Notes under the pieces: generated by a model
Seen by the model: the letters and a program-made list of their open reading frames with translations, nothing else
The model's database searches: none
Told to the model about the DNA's origin: nothing
Shown: piece after piece, positions 30,293-39,024 of the stretch
How the letters are laid out: each line of letters opens with the position of its first letter
Numbering within the stretch: position 1 is the stretch's first letter
Program-made: the position numbers and the translations under genes
Assembly (NCBI RefSeq): GCF_001647085.1
Contig: NZ_CP015520.1
Coordinates: 992,001 to 1,056,000 of the forward strand
Source: Thermococcus piezophilus
GTDB lineage: Archaea; Methanobacteriota_B; Thermococci; Thermococcales; Thermococcaceae
DNA length: 64,000 nt
Reading direction: 5' to 3'

Positions 30293-31396
30293 TCACCCAT
30301 TTCCAAATACTAAAGACTTTGTTATGGTGTCCAATTTAAATGCATCATACCTAATTGAAACTCCCTCTCTACAATCTTCACCATCGATAGCACATCTCAG
30401 GAAATAATATGAAACGCTGGTATAATTGTCAGGAACAAAACTTCCGACACTTGTTAATGCTCCAAGAAGTGCAGGATCAACATTTGGATCCGGCACGAGA
30501 AATGTTACAATACCAACAGGGAAGTTCCGGGTAAATCCTAGATGTTCCTGGAACTTCTTTGCTAAACTTAGGTAATACTCATGCTGATTCATGTCTATTT
30601 TCCCTTCGAATCTCTCCAAAATTGTAGGATAGTACATTCCTGCCGATTCGTTGTCCTGAAGACCGAGATAGCACCAATTGAGGACAAGTTCATCAACATC
30701 ATCTTGGCTGGATATATTGTAATATCCATAAACTTCTCCGGGGAATGGTATTTTGCATGGTGTTATGACCCTTGTGTAAAGTCCGTTGAGCATCCTTACA
30801 ATAAAAGGATCCTCAAATCCAACAATACTTACAACGGAGTATAGATATTTATCATTTCCTGGAGGGATGTCTCCAGAGTATCTGACCACTCCAGAACTCT
30901 CCGTGATTGTGATGTTCTTTATCTTAACCCTGACGGCGACGTGGAACGAGTCGAGCGGTCCCACGGTGACCTCTAGGTGATCCCTCACGAACTCATCCGG
31001 GTCTGAGGGCTCCACGTTAAAGCCAATCGAGTTGAGGTAGCTCACAGTATTTTTAAACCAGTCCCTCAGGGTCAGGTTGTCCATGTTTTTCTGGGGCATT
31101 CCTTTGAGGGTTCCATAGACCATGAGGTTCTTGAGCTCAAGGGAGGCGTTGTCCACGAAATCATAGTTTATTACGTATTCCGTTAAAGTCAAATATGCCC
31201 TTTTAAAGCTCAGCTCGACGATATTCTGGAGGTCATACTGGATGTTGTTTATGCCGAAGTACTGCCTCTCCACGAGGGTTCTCTGGGACTGGGATGCTAT
31301 GATATAGCTGGACGCCTGCTGGTATGTAGCCACGAGGAGGAGAAGTGGGATAACGAGAAGCAGTGCTGTGACGTTGAGGAGGTATCCCCTGCGCAT
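30293..31396 (-). CDS. Surface-anchored hypothetical protein of the CetZ/pilin operon
   Basis: The N-terminus is MRRGYLLNVTALLLVIPLLL, one membrane segment after a short basic stretch, followed by about 340 extracellular-looking residues with several N-glycosylation sequons and cysteines near the C-terminus (CAIDGEDCREG). The N-terminal pattern recalls pilin-like and archaellin-like proteins, but no class III cleavage motif is clear. The start overlaps the stop of the upstream gene by one base. Function is unknown. Confidence 0.65.
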   Translation of the reverse strand: MRRGYLLNVTALLLVIPLLLLVATYQQASSYIIASQSQRTLVERQYFGINNIQYDLQNIVELSFKRAYLTLTEYVINYDFVDNASLELKNLMVYGTLKGMPQKNMDNLTLRDWFKNTVSYLNSIGFNVEPSDPDEFVRDHLEVTVGPLDSFHVAVRVKIKNITITESSGVVRYSGDIPPGNDKYLYSVVSIVGFEDPFIVRMLNGLYTRVITPCKIPFPGEVYGYYNISSQDDVDELVLNWCYLGLQDNESAGMYYPTILERFEGKIDMNQHEYYLSLAKKFQEHLGFTRNFPVGIVTFLVPDPNVDPALLGALTSVGSFVPDNYTSVSYYFLRCAIDGEDCREGVSIRYDAFKLDTITKSLVFGNG

Positions 31397-33948
31397 CAGC
31401 CACCCCTCCAGATGCGAAGGGTTACGGTTATCGACCCTCCGGTTGCGGGAACGCTCTTTATGCCTATGGCCTTTCCAGCCAAACCTTTGAGCTCTACTCT
31501 AATGGGATTATCTTTCGTTCCCGGGAACGAGGCGCTGTCTTCCTCTGCCCCAAGCTGGACGAATAGGCGGTATATTGCATCATCGAGTGCATACTTCCCT
31601 GGTTCCAGATCATCGGTCTTTTTTTGCACGGGCGCCTCGCTCGGCCTACAGTTGCCTATGAGGACGCTCCCTTGCTGGACACCGCTCCCGAGATTGTACC
31701 AGTAAATCAGGTTGTAGCCGCAGGCGTTGTCCTGGGCGTAGTAGGTGAATACCTTCCCATAGGGAGCATAGCCGTTGAGGAAGTAGTGGACGATGGCACG
31801 GCTGTCATCAACTCTGAAAACATAGTCATTGGAATCACTTTCAAGCTTAAATTCATTGGTCTCTCCTGGCACCATAATGTTGTTAGTTAGGCGGGTATAG
31901 GCAAGTCGTATGAGGTAATAATCTAAGGGGAACTCAAAGACCTTCGTGTTTGCGTTCGGACCGTCATAGAGGGTTGTTAAGCCGGTAGGATACCCAGAAA
32001 AAGATATCGCGGTCCACACGTCAACGTACCACGGCTGTGCTTTGTCGGGCAGGTAATAATCGAAGTACATCGTCTTGTATCCTGCGAGGTACCGTCCCTC
32101 TCCATTTGGGGAGTATATTTGTTCAAGGGGTATCGTGAACCTTGTCATAGTTACTCTTGGGATGTATGTTATGTTGATATAGGAGTCGGGGTATCCATAG
32201 AGAGTCCTTTGATTGCTCCACTCGTAGTTATAGTCCTGGCCGGCGTATCTCACCGGACGACTATAGTTGGTGTCATAGTATGCATCCAGCATTATCACCA
32301 GGTTGAAGTTTCTTTTGCTTAGTTCCTGCAGGGTGGCGTACCTGGTCAGGTTTCCCATAAGCGTGGAGTTGTCTATCGTTACCGTCGTCAGTCCTGGCGA
32401 GACGCTCGTGTTCTCGTAGATGAGGTTTAAAGTTGTTCCGTTAGAGTAGTAGATTCTTATCTCGTGAACGCCCTCAACGGTGAGTTTTATGTTTATTCCG
32501 GTAACGTTGCCCGGGACAAAGAGGGAGTTGAGGTAGTATATTCCGGTTCCCTCGCTCGTTATGCTGTAGAACTTAACCAGACCTGGGTTATCAACTTGGG
32601 GCGTTGAAGTTTTGTATTTTAGGCTTATCCAGCTACCACTACCAAAGCCGATTTCATACCATTGAGGATTGTAGAAGTAGGCATCTAGGACATTATCCCC
32701 TCCAACGAGGTAGTTCGATATCTCCGTAGAGGTTAGGGTCTTCCCATTCAGGATAAAATTTACAAATTCGCCAGCCCTTGTGGCGTAGTTGAGCAGTCCA
32801 CTTATATCTGAAGCGTCGAGGGGGAGTTTGAATCTAAGAGTAACGTTGAGGGAGTTATCGTTGAAATCATTGCATTCATAAGGTGGAACCGAAACTCTGT
32901 AAATTGCGTTGGATATATCTGGTGTAGTAGTATATGCCCTAGACGAGGAAATGTACCATCCCCAATTCCATGTCCAACTCACCACAACGTAAACCCCGCT
33001 GTCAGGGTACACAACTTCCTGATTCCCACTGGCATCCTCATAGACTATGGCCCTGACGTCATAATTTGTAGTGAAACTTGAGAACCTTTTGTTTAAGTAT
33101 AATCTAACGGTGTTTACTCCATTGCTTATAGTTATCTGACCAACGTATCCGTAGCCATCAACATAAACGTTCCTGTAATTAACGCTCCACCAGCTCAAGT
33201 CTTCATTAACGCTCACGCTTCCCCCGTTGTAGCTCCCCTCAAGCTGGAACCTGCCTGACTGGACGGTGTTTTCATATCCCGGAACTGTCTGATACTCAAG
33301 GTAGAGCTTCGAGACGGTCAGAGAATAATCGTTATAAGAGGATGGAACAGGCTGGGAGCAGTAATATCCACCTGCCAGAACCCTCTGTATTCCCACGAGC
33401 TTCTCCTGAAACGTTACGAACTTCGTCAGGTAAGCCTTGGCCACGTAGCCTCTCGGTGTTTCGTTCGCCACATAACCACTCACCATAACAGTTGCCGAGC
33501 CGACGTCGCTCGCGTTTTGATAGGAGTTGTCGAACGTCAGGTATGGACTCGTGTAGTTGTTGATTATGAGCTGGTATTTGTAGCCACTCGCCAAATTCTG
33601 AAGGAGGTACTTCATTATGGCTTCAGCCTTCTGTTTGTACTCTGTCGAGTTCAGCGCCCAGTAGGTTGCCACTATCTGCAAAGGGGGCATCTGAGGATTA
33701 ACGTAGGTCAAATCAAGAGTGCCGTCACCAATCCAATCCGAGATTTGAGTGGGAGGAACGAGGTTATCCAAAGGAACAGTTCTAAAGGTTCGGAGAAGGT
33801 TCTCAGCCATATCCTTATTCTTCTCTCTAACCTGAGTGGCATAACCATGTTCCATGTTCTCAACCATAGTGACTGTAGATACTACAAACAGAGAGACAAG
33901 GGTTAAAGCGAGCAGTGCATCCAATGTAAATATAAATCCCTGCCTCAT
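31396..33948 (-). CDS. Large surface protein with pilin-like N-terminus (850 residues)
   Basis: The start RQGFIFTLDALLALTLVSLF is a single membrane helix of the kind found in pseudopilins and minor pilins, followed by a helical stalk (VREKNKDMAENLLRTFRTVP). More than 750 residues of beta-rich, Tyr/Asn/Ser-rich sequence with many N-x-S/T sequons follow. No enzymatic motif is seen. It probably sits on the cell surface as a tip or adhesin component of the assembly coded by this operon. Confidence 0.65.
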   Translation of the reverse strand: MRQGFIFTLDALLALTLVSLFVVSTVTMVENMEHGYATQVREKNKDMAENLLRTFRTVPLDNLVPPTQISDWIGDGTLDLTYVNPQMPPLQIVATYWALNSTEYKQKAEAIMKYLLQNLASGYKYQLIINNYTSPYLTFDNSYQNASDVGSATVMVSGYVANETPRGYVAKAYLTKFVTFQEKLVGIQRVLAGGYYCSQPVPSSYNDYSLTVSKLYLEYQTVPGYENTVQSGRFQLEGSYNGGSVSVNEDLSWWSVNYRNVYVDGYGYVGQITISNGVNTVRLYLNKRFSSFTTNYDVRAIVYEDASGNQEVVYPDSGVYVVVSWTWNWGWYISSSRAYTTTPDISNAIYRVSVPPYECNDFNDNSLNVTLRFKLPLDASDISGLLNYATRAGEFVNFILNGKTLTSTEISNYLVGGDNVLDAYFYNPQWYEIGFGSGSWISLKYKTSTPQVDNPGLVKFYSITSEGTGIYYLNSLFVPGNVTGINIKLTVEGVHEIRIYYSNGTTLNLIYENTSVSPGLTTVTIDNSTLMGNLTRYATLQELSKRNFNLVIMLDAYYDTNYSRPVRYAGQDYNYEWSNQRTLYGYPDSYINITYIPRVTMTRFTIPLEQIYSPNGEGRYLAGYKTMYFDYYLPDKAQPWYVDVWTAISFSGYPTGLTTLYDGPNANTKVFEFPLDYYLIRLAYTRLTNNIMVPGETNEFKLESDSNDYVFRVDDSRAIVHYFLNGYAPYGKVFTYYAQDNACGYNLIYWYNLGSGVQQGSVLIGNCRPSEAPVQKKTDDLEPGKYALDDAIYRLFVQLGAEEDSASFPGTKDNPIRVELKGLAGKAIGIKSVPATGGSITVTLRIWRGG

Positions 33949-33952
33949 AATA

Positions 33953-35731
33953 TCACCCTCTTGGCCATACCCACAATCTTATGACTCCCATTTGTTTGAT
34001 GGGCTTGAGATATGCATCAAGGTTTCCTATATCCTCTACCGTAACCTGAGGAAACCCTTTAAGCTCGTAGGCCCAGACCGTAAAGGTTACAGGATCGTCT
34101 AAACTGGCCTCTGGAACGAGACAGAAGAATGAAACAGTCACTTGTCCATCATTGAAATTTACATTGCAGTTATCAGGGACACCTGTAACGTTGTAAGTTC
34201 CATATATCTTTGTCATATTAACTCCATATGCCCATTGATTGTTGTTTCTAGCGATAACGAGAACAGCATATCCAGTATACTCTTTGGTCGTAAATGCAGA
34301 TACAAGGGTTAAGTTTCCGTTCTCTATATTTGCAGGAAATGTTAAACTTAACTTGCTCGGAGTATACTGATCAAGAACACCGGAATAAATTTCTCTTGGA
34401 AGATCGCTCTGGGACAGCACATACTTCTCAGCATATACTTTTTTGGAAGTTGGAAACATCTTTGCAGAGTACTCAATCCAACTTGCCCGAGATTTAGAAG
34501 ACTGAATCACATCTTCATCTGTAACGAGGGTGCCGTTTATCACTGCAAAGGATTTTTTATATGGAGTTATACTGCCCAATACCTGGGGGTATTCAAAGCT
34601 AAGGATTACATTCAATGATGATAGCTTTACTGCTGTAAATACACCTCCTCCAAAACATGGGGGTGTTGGAAAAGATGTTGGAGGAGTTGCTAATTTCCCG
34701 CTCCCCGCTATACTTATGCTCCCGCTACCGGAAGTACTGAGTGCATTATCAAGTCCCTTATCACTAACCCATTCGTTTCCGTTCCATTTGTACCATTCCA
34801 AGGAAGTGCTCCTTCTTGAGATATATCCTCTTGTCGCGTACCACTCTCCATTATACTCAATGTAGATCCACCCATTTATTGTTATATCATTACTTCCCGT
34901 AAGTCTAATAGCAGGTAAATTGGCATCGAATATATATACGCTTCCCCCAATATATGCTGAATCACTGCCACTAAAATCTACATATCCCTTAACATGGACA
35001 TTTCCTCCAATATTAATCGATCCAGATCCCGTTCTATCCCAATAATCATATACATACAAATCCCCGTTTACGGATATGTCCCCGCTTCCGCTCTCATCAA
35101 ACGTACCGTTAATTGCAAGGTATGAGCCGATTGTTACGTCACCTGATCCAGTGTAGTCGAAGCCAGAAATTATACACAAGCTGGAATCTGCAATCAAGTC
35201 TCCGCTTCCTGTTCTTCTGAATCCATCAGTACAGTTTACTATTGTTGGATCACTGAACGAAATATCTCTGCTCCCGGTTATACTGCAGTCTCCATTATAA
35301 ACTGTGCCATCAAATAGATATCCACTTTGAAGGGTGCTTGTAAAGTTTGCAGAAATCCCAGAGCGCATTAAATCAAATGTTATCTGGAAATTCATGTTGG
35401 ACACCATTTTCTCCAAAACAGATATTGTATGTGTATCATTTGCTTCAAGTAGTGATATTAATCTGCTCAGTTTGGCATATTCAATGTAACCCTCCTGACC
35501 TCTTAATCCGAATATAACAACGTTTGTGCCATCCCAGTCCTCCGGCTCTCCGGGACTCTTCGTTAAGACGTCCAGCATGTTGTCTCCGATATTGGCCCTT
35601 TCGTACCAGCCCAGCATAGTAGTTATATCATCTTTTAGTGCACTAGATGTGCTGGTTATCATTCCCAGTATGAGTATAACTATGACCAATGAAAGCATCG
35701 CGTCAAAGGAAAGCAGCTGACCTGGCTTCAT
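33953..35731 (-). CDS. Pilin-like surface protein with GSGD beta-helix repeats
   Basis: An N-terminal helix (GQLLSFDAMLSLVIVILILG) is followed by a helical neck and, from about residue 150 to 280, by a ladder of imperfect 18-21 residue repeats with a conserved T/S-GSGD core (RRTGSGDLIADS, DYTGSGDVTIGS, DESGSGDISVNG, DRTGSGSINIGG, DFSGSDSAYIGG, RLTGSNDITING). Such short repeats with alternating hydrophobics point to a right-handed beta-helix. A cysteine-containing C-terminal domain follows. The stop is 4 bases before the next start, and the start overlaps the upstream pilin gene by 4. Confidence 0.68.
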   Translation of the reverse strand: MKPGQLLSFDAMLSLVIVILILGMITSTSSALKDDITTMLGWYERANIGDNMLDVLTKSPGEPEDWDGTNVVIFGLRGQEGYIEYAKLSRLISLLEANDTHTISVLEKMVSNMNFQITFDLMRSGISANFTSTLQSGYLFDGTVYNGDCSITGSRDISFSDPTIVNCTDGFRRTGSGDLIADSSLCIISGFDYTGSGDVTIGSYLAINGTFDESGSGDISVNGDLYVYDYWDRTGSGSINIGGNVHVKGYVDFSGSDSAYIGGSVYIFDANLPAIRLTGSNDITINGWIYIEYNGEWYATRGYISRRSTSLEWYKWNGNEWVSDKGLDNALSTSGSGSISIAGSGKLATPPTSFPTPPCFGGGVFTAVKLSSLNVILSFEYPQVLGSITPYKKSFAVINGTLVTDEDVIQSSKSRASWIEYSAKMFPTSKKVYAEKYVLSQSDLPREIYSGVLDQYTPSKLSLTFPANIENGNLTLVSAFTTKEYTGYAVLVIARNNNQWAYGVNMTKIYGTYNVTGVPDNCNVNFNDGQVTVSFFCLVPEASLDDPVTFTVWAYELKGFPQVTVEDIGNLDAYLKPIKQMGVIRLWVWPRG

Positions 35732-36201
35732 TTTCTCACCACATCCACGTTTATCTCAACTTCTTTTCCACCAAAATACAGCTTGCCCCCGCTCAGCCGA
35801 ACGTTCGTGTTTGAGGCAAGGTCATTGACTATGTACTGCTTTATGTTGGTTTCTAGGGTTGTTTCAGGGACGGCGCTTCCCGAGTACGTTATGATGATAT
35901 TGACCTGTATCTTGCTATCCAACTCGTTCATGCTAATGGATGTGAGCTGGAATGTGTGGTAAGTGTAGGTGTCAGCCTTTATTATTACGTTCAGGGGAGT
36001 GTAGTCAGCTTCGTTGATCACAACCCCTGTGTTCAGGTATGTACAGGCGTTGGACGCAGAATTCCTTGCATAGACTACCAGTGAGATGTTCTTGTTTTCG
36101 TTCAGGTAGGGAGGCACTATTATTAGAATGCCCGTAAGGATTATTGCGATTATGAAGATGCTCTCAATTGCAGTCTGGGCCTTACGACGAGACATCAACA
36201 T
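35728..36201 (-). CDS. Class III signal-peptide pilin-like protein
   Basis: RRKAQTAIESIFIIAIILTG is a class III (FlaK/EppA-type) signal peptide: basic residues, then Q-x-x-I-E-S followed by the hydrophobic helix. The mature part of about 140 residues is beta-rich (VVYARNSASNACTYLNTGVV). ATG 36201 and ATG 36195 are both possible. It overlaps the upstream pilin gene by 20 bases and the downstream one by 4. Confidence 0.72.
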   Translation of the reverse strand: MLMSRRKAQTAIESIFIIAIILTGILIIVPPYLNENKNISLVVYARNSASNACTYLNTGVVINEADYTPLNVIIKADTYTYHTFQLTSISMNELDSKIQVNIIITYSGSAVPETTLETNIKQYIVNDLASNTNVRLSGGKLYFGGKEVEINVDVVRK

Positions 36202-36622
36202 ACAGCCTTCCCTCCGTCTCGTTGTACTTTGCCACTATCTGGAATTCTCTATCGGCCTCTGTGAGTGTCACTGAGCTTTCCCGGTAAATTGGCACGGGAC
36301 TGTTCTGAATGACGAGGTACTTCCTGCCAGCTATCGTGGCGCTTATCATGATAGTATCGTTGGAGGGCACGAGTGTGACTGTGACTTTGTCGCCCTCATT
36401 GAGGGACATGGGCAGTTCTTTTCTGATACTAAAGCCGTCTCCAACCGCGTAGACTTTAGCAACGGAATCCCTAACGTCTATTGAGAACACTTTGAGGTTC
36501 GTAATCACATCAAAGGTTTCGGCGTAGCTCGTCTCGCTGCTGGCGATATAGGCTAAGTTGACTATCGTCAGTGTTATCAGAGTAACCGCAAAGAGGAGGT
36601 CTAGACTTATCTGTGCTCTCAT
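36182..36622 (-). CDS. Pilin-like protein with short class III-type N-terminus
   Basis: From the ATG at 36622 the protein reads MRAQISLDLLFAVTLITLTI, with the Q-I-S-L-D start of a class III signal. About 120 mature residues with beta character follow (KVYAVGDGFSIRKELPMSL). A longer frame upstream is in the coding region of the previous gene and is rejected. It begins 2 bases after the upstream pilin gene, so the pilins are cotranscribed. Confidence 0.7.
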   Translation of the reverse strand: MRAQISLDLLFAVTLITLTIVNLAYIASSETSYAETFDVITNLKVFSIDVRDSVAKVYAVGDGFSIRKELPMSLNEGDKVTVTLVPSNDTIMISATIAGRKYLVIQNSPVPIYRESSVTLTEADREFQIVAKYNETEGRLYVDVSS

Positions 36623-36624
36623 CT

Positions 36625-37260
36625 TCAGCCACCGGGATTGATGTTTATTCTCAGCTCGCCCTTGGCCGAGTCGAACGTCCAGCTCTCCGGCTGGTCCGGG
36701 TTCCACTCAACGACTATCTTCAGGGTGGGGGGAAGGCTTGTGGGATCTATTTCCAGGCCGTACAGCGTAATAGTTCCAACTGTGATGCTCCCGGATGGTG
36801 ACCATACGGAGGGGTTGCCGTAGGGCACCGCCTGATACATTGACCTGCTCCAGAAAACGTTCTTGTTCCCGCCAGTCAGGACGGGAGTAAACCCCGTGCC
36901 TGTGACCGTGACATAGGTGCCGTTACCATCGTTACTATAGTTGCCATAGGTTATGAATATGTTTGGACTCCCCAGGTTCAGAGCCTTTTCGAGCATGCCT
37001 GCATCCCTTAAGTATGTCAGCTTGACGTATGTGGTGGACTTGGCACCGGGTCCCTGGGCGTAGACCTGGCTTATGGTGTTCGATATGGCATTGGCGAGGT
37101 TCTTCTCCTCAAGACTTACCTGAATACGGAGGGTTTCGATTGAAGTTGAACCCTCCCGGAAAGTGATGTTGTTCACAGAGTAAAGTAACAGTATAAGCAT
37201 TATACCGAATATAAGCATGAACTCCAGTGATATCTGGCCACGCTTCGCTTTTTTCATCAT
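36625..37260 (-). CDS. Class III signal-peptide pilin-like protein
   Basis: The N-terminus MMKKAKRGQISLEFMLIFGI is a textbook archaeal class III signal peptide (K/R-G, then Q-x-S-x-E-F and a hydrophobic helix), cut after the glycine. A helical stalk (SLEEKNLANAISNTISQVY) and a beta domain with sequons follow, as in adhesion pilins. GAGGGGAG stands before the ATG at 37260. A TTAAATA element at about 37300 could be an internal promoter for the pilin half of the operon. Confidence 0.78.
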   Translation of the reverse strand: MMKKAKRGQISLEFMLIFGIMLILLLYSVNNITFREGSTSIETLRIQVSLEEKNLANAISNTISQVYAQGPGAKSTTYVKLTYLRDAGMLEKALNLGSPNIFITYGNYSNDGNGTYVTVTGTGFTPVLTGGNKNVFWSRSMYQAVPYGNPSVWSPSGSITVGTITLYGLEIDPTSLPPTLKIVVEWNPDQPESWTFDSAKGELRININPGG

Positions 37261-37299
37261 ACATTCTCCCCTCAATAGTGATTAGTTGTGAGCATCTAT

Positions 37300-37929
37300 T
37301 TAACCGTTACTCTCGGATTTTTCAGCCTTTATTACTGCAAAAAGACTCGTTCCGGCTTTTCTGGTTGTAACTCCAAAGTAATCGCCGCTGAATATCTTGA
37401 ACTTGTACTTTTCTGGAGGCAGGGAGTGCTTCCTCACGAGCTCGTCCAGTTCGTCAATAAAGAACTGGGTTAGCTCATAGTACATCAAATCGAGCTTCTC
37501 TTTCGTGTAGTCCCTGATGAAGAGAATCACTGGCAGCATCGCGAGGCCGAGAATTAAGTAGGGCTGTTTTAGCAGCAGGGAGGCCACTGCCGTGGCTGCA
37601 ATGACACCTCCTACGGCGGTGTATGCTGCTTTTTCCTTTTTCTTTATCCCCTTGATTTCCTCTACCTTCTCTTCCCAGATGTCCAGAAGCGCCGGATTGT
37701 AGAAGTCAAAGGCGGTGTGACGCTTTCCCTTTGCAATCCTTTCCCTGATTAAATCGTCCCAGTTGTCCCTGTAATAGATGATCTCTCCATGGAGCCTAGC
37801 CCTTTCAGCATCGAGGGAGGAGATTATCCTGATTATGTCCTCGGCGCTTTCGTGGGCTATGTGAGAGTAGACTTCCTTCTCGTCGAGCTCCAGCGCGACC
37901 TCGACGGAGTCCTTTATTGGCTCGGTCAT
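37300..37929 (-). CDS. Hypothetical membrane protein between CetZ and the pilins
   Basis: The 209-residue protein has an acidic N-terminal half (VALELDEKEVYSHIAHESAE), a basic helical linker, and two membrane segments near residues 105-140 (AAYTAVGGVIAATAVASLLL and LILGLAMLPVILFI). A cytoplasmic C-terminal half ends KAEKSESNG. The start overlaps the cetZ stop in ATGA. A role in linking the CetZ polymer to the membrane is plausible from position only. Confidence 0.65.
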   Translation of the reverse strand: MTEPIKDSVEVALELDEKEVYSHIAHESAEDIIRIISSLDAERARLHGEIIYYRDNWDDLIRERIAKGKRHTAFDFYNPALLDIWEEKVEEIKGIKKKEKAAYTAVGGVIAATAVASLLLKQPYLILGLAMLPVILFIRDYTKEKLDLMYYELTQFFIDELDELVRKHSLPPEKYKFKIFSGDYFGVTTRKAGTSLFAVIKAEKSESNG

Positions 37930-39017
37930 TCTTCACCACCGGGGTATATGTCATCGAAGTCAGGCAGACCGCTTAGCAGCTTCTTCTTCTTAGCCTCAGC
38001 CTCTTTCTTGGCCCTCATGAACGACTGAGCGTAGCGCTTGGCAGTTAGTACTATCTCTTCGATGCTCTTGCTTTCGTAGATGCCGCTCAGCAGGGTTACA
38101 ACTTCAACCTCTCTCTCGCGCGGATCTGGATAGAAGCCGCGGAATATCTGCTTACCTCGTATCTTGTTGGTGAGGTAATCGAGGGCCTCGAATATCTCCG
38201 TAGCTTTGAGCAGCTCCGGCGGCCCATGAATTGCAACGAGGCCGTAGAGCGCTGACTCTATGTTTGCATCCAGATAAAGCCCCTCGTTCTCGAAGGACTT
38301 CATTATGAGTCGGGAGAGGCTTTTGAGTTTGTTTGCGTCGGCCTTTGCGTAGCCAATCGTCGAAAAGCTTCCAAAGGCCTTGAGGACGAACTTCAAATCG
38401 CTTGCGTCAAGGGTCTGTTCACCTGGCACGTCAACGAGGGCCAGTAGGGAAGCTATACGCTCGACTATGGTATAGTTTATCCTCTCATAGGCTTTGGTTA
38501 TGTCGTCGCCGCTTTCTTTCATTTTGTTGTTGTCGATGGCTATTATGGAGTCTGCTATCTTTGAGAGTTTGTCGATGGTTATGGCCGCGTTGATGGTAGG
38601 CCTTATGCCCTCCTCTCTGAGGGGAAGTGCTCCGATGGCTACAACAAGGGAGTCTGGGTATTCCTCCTTGAGTGCCTGAGCCAGAACTGGTGTTCCCCCC
38701 GCGCCAGTCCCGCCTCCGAATCCAAAAGTGAGGAAGAAGACGTCAACGTCCTCATAGCCGATTATCGAGCCTATCTTGCGCATGACTATTTGCAGGTCGC
38801 GCTTCATCGCTTCCCTGCCAAGGAGGGGATTGGCGTTTACACCTTTGCCACCTGTTAGACTTTCTCCTATGAGTACCCTTCTCTCCGGCGGGATGTGCTT
38901 GAGGTACTCTAGGTCGCCTTTAGATGTGTTTATGGCGAGAGTTTCGAAGTCCACCAGCGCGAAGAGGTCGGCTATCTTAGTTCCACACTGGCCAATCCCT
39001 ATGATTATAGCCCTCAC
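37926..39017 (-). CDS. cetZ: CetZ/FtsZ3-type tubulin superfamily GTPase
   Basis: The protein starts MRAIIIGIGQCGTKIADLF and has the tubulin/FtsZ GTP signature FGFGGGTGAGGTPVL plus a synergy-type region NAAITIDKLSKIADSIIAID. The GQCG loop and length (363) fit the CetZ branch, which controls archaeal cell shape and motility rather than division. The C-terminal tail is lysine-rich and then acidic. It lies in an operon between a secreted toroid protein and pilin-like genes, which hints at a CetZ dedicated to a surface structure. Confidence 0.88.
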   Translation of the reverse strand: MRAIIIGIGQCGTKIADLFALVDFETLAINTSKGDLEYLKHIPPERRVLIGESLTGGKGVNANPLLGREAMKRDLQIVMRKIGSIIGYEDVDVFFLTFGFGGGTGAGGTPVLAQALKEEYPDSLVVAIGALPLREEGIRPTINAAITIDKLSKIADSIIAIDNNKMKESGDDITKAYERINYTIVERIASLLALVDVPGEQTLDASDLKFVLKAFGSFSTIGYAKADANKLKSLSRLIMKSFENEGLYLDANIESALYGLVAIHGPPELLKATEIFEALDYLTNKIRGKQIFRGFYPDPREREVEVVTLLSGIYESKSIEEIVLTAKRYAQSFMRAKKEAEAKKKKLLSGLPDFDDIYPGGEE

Positions 39018-39024
39018 GACTTAA

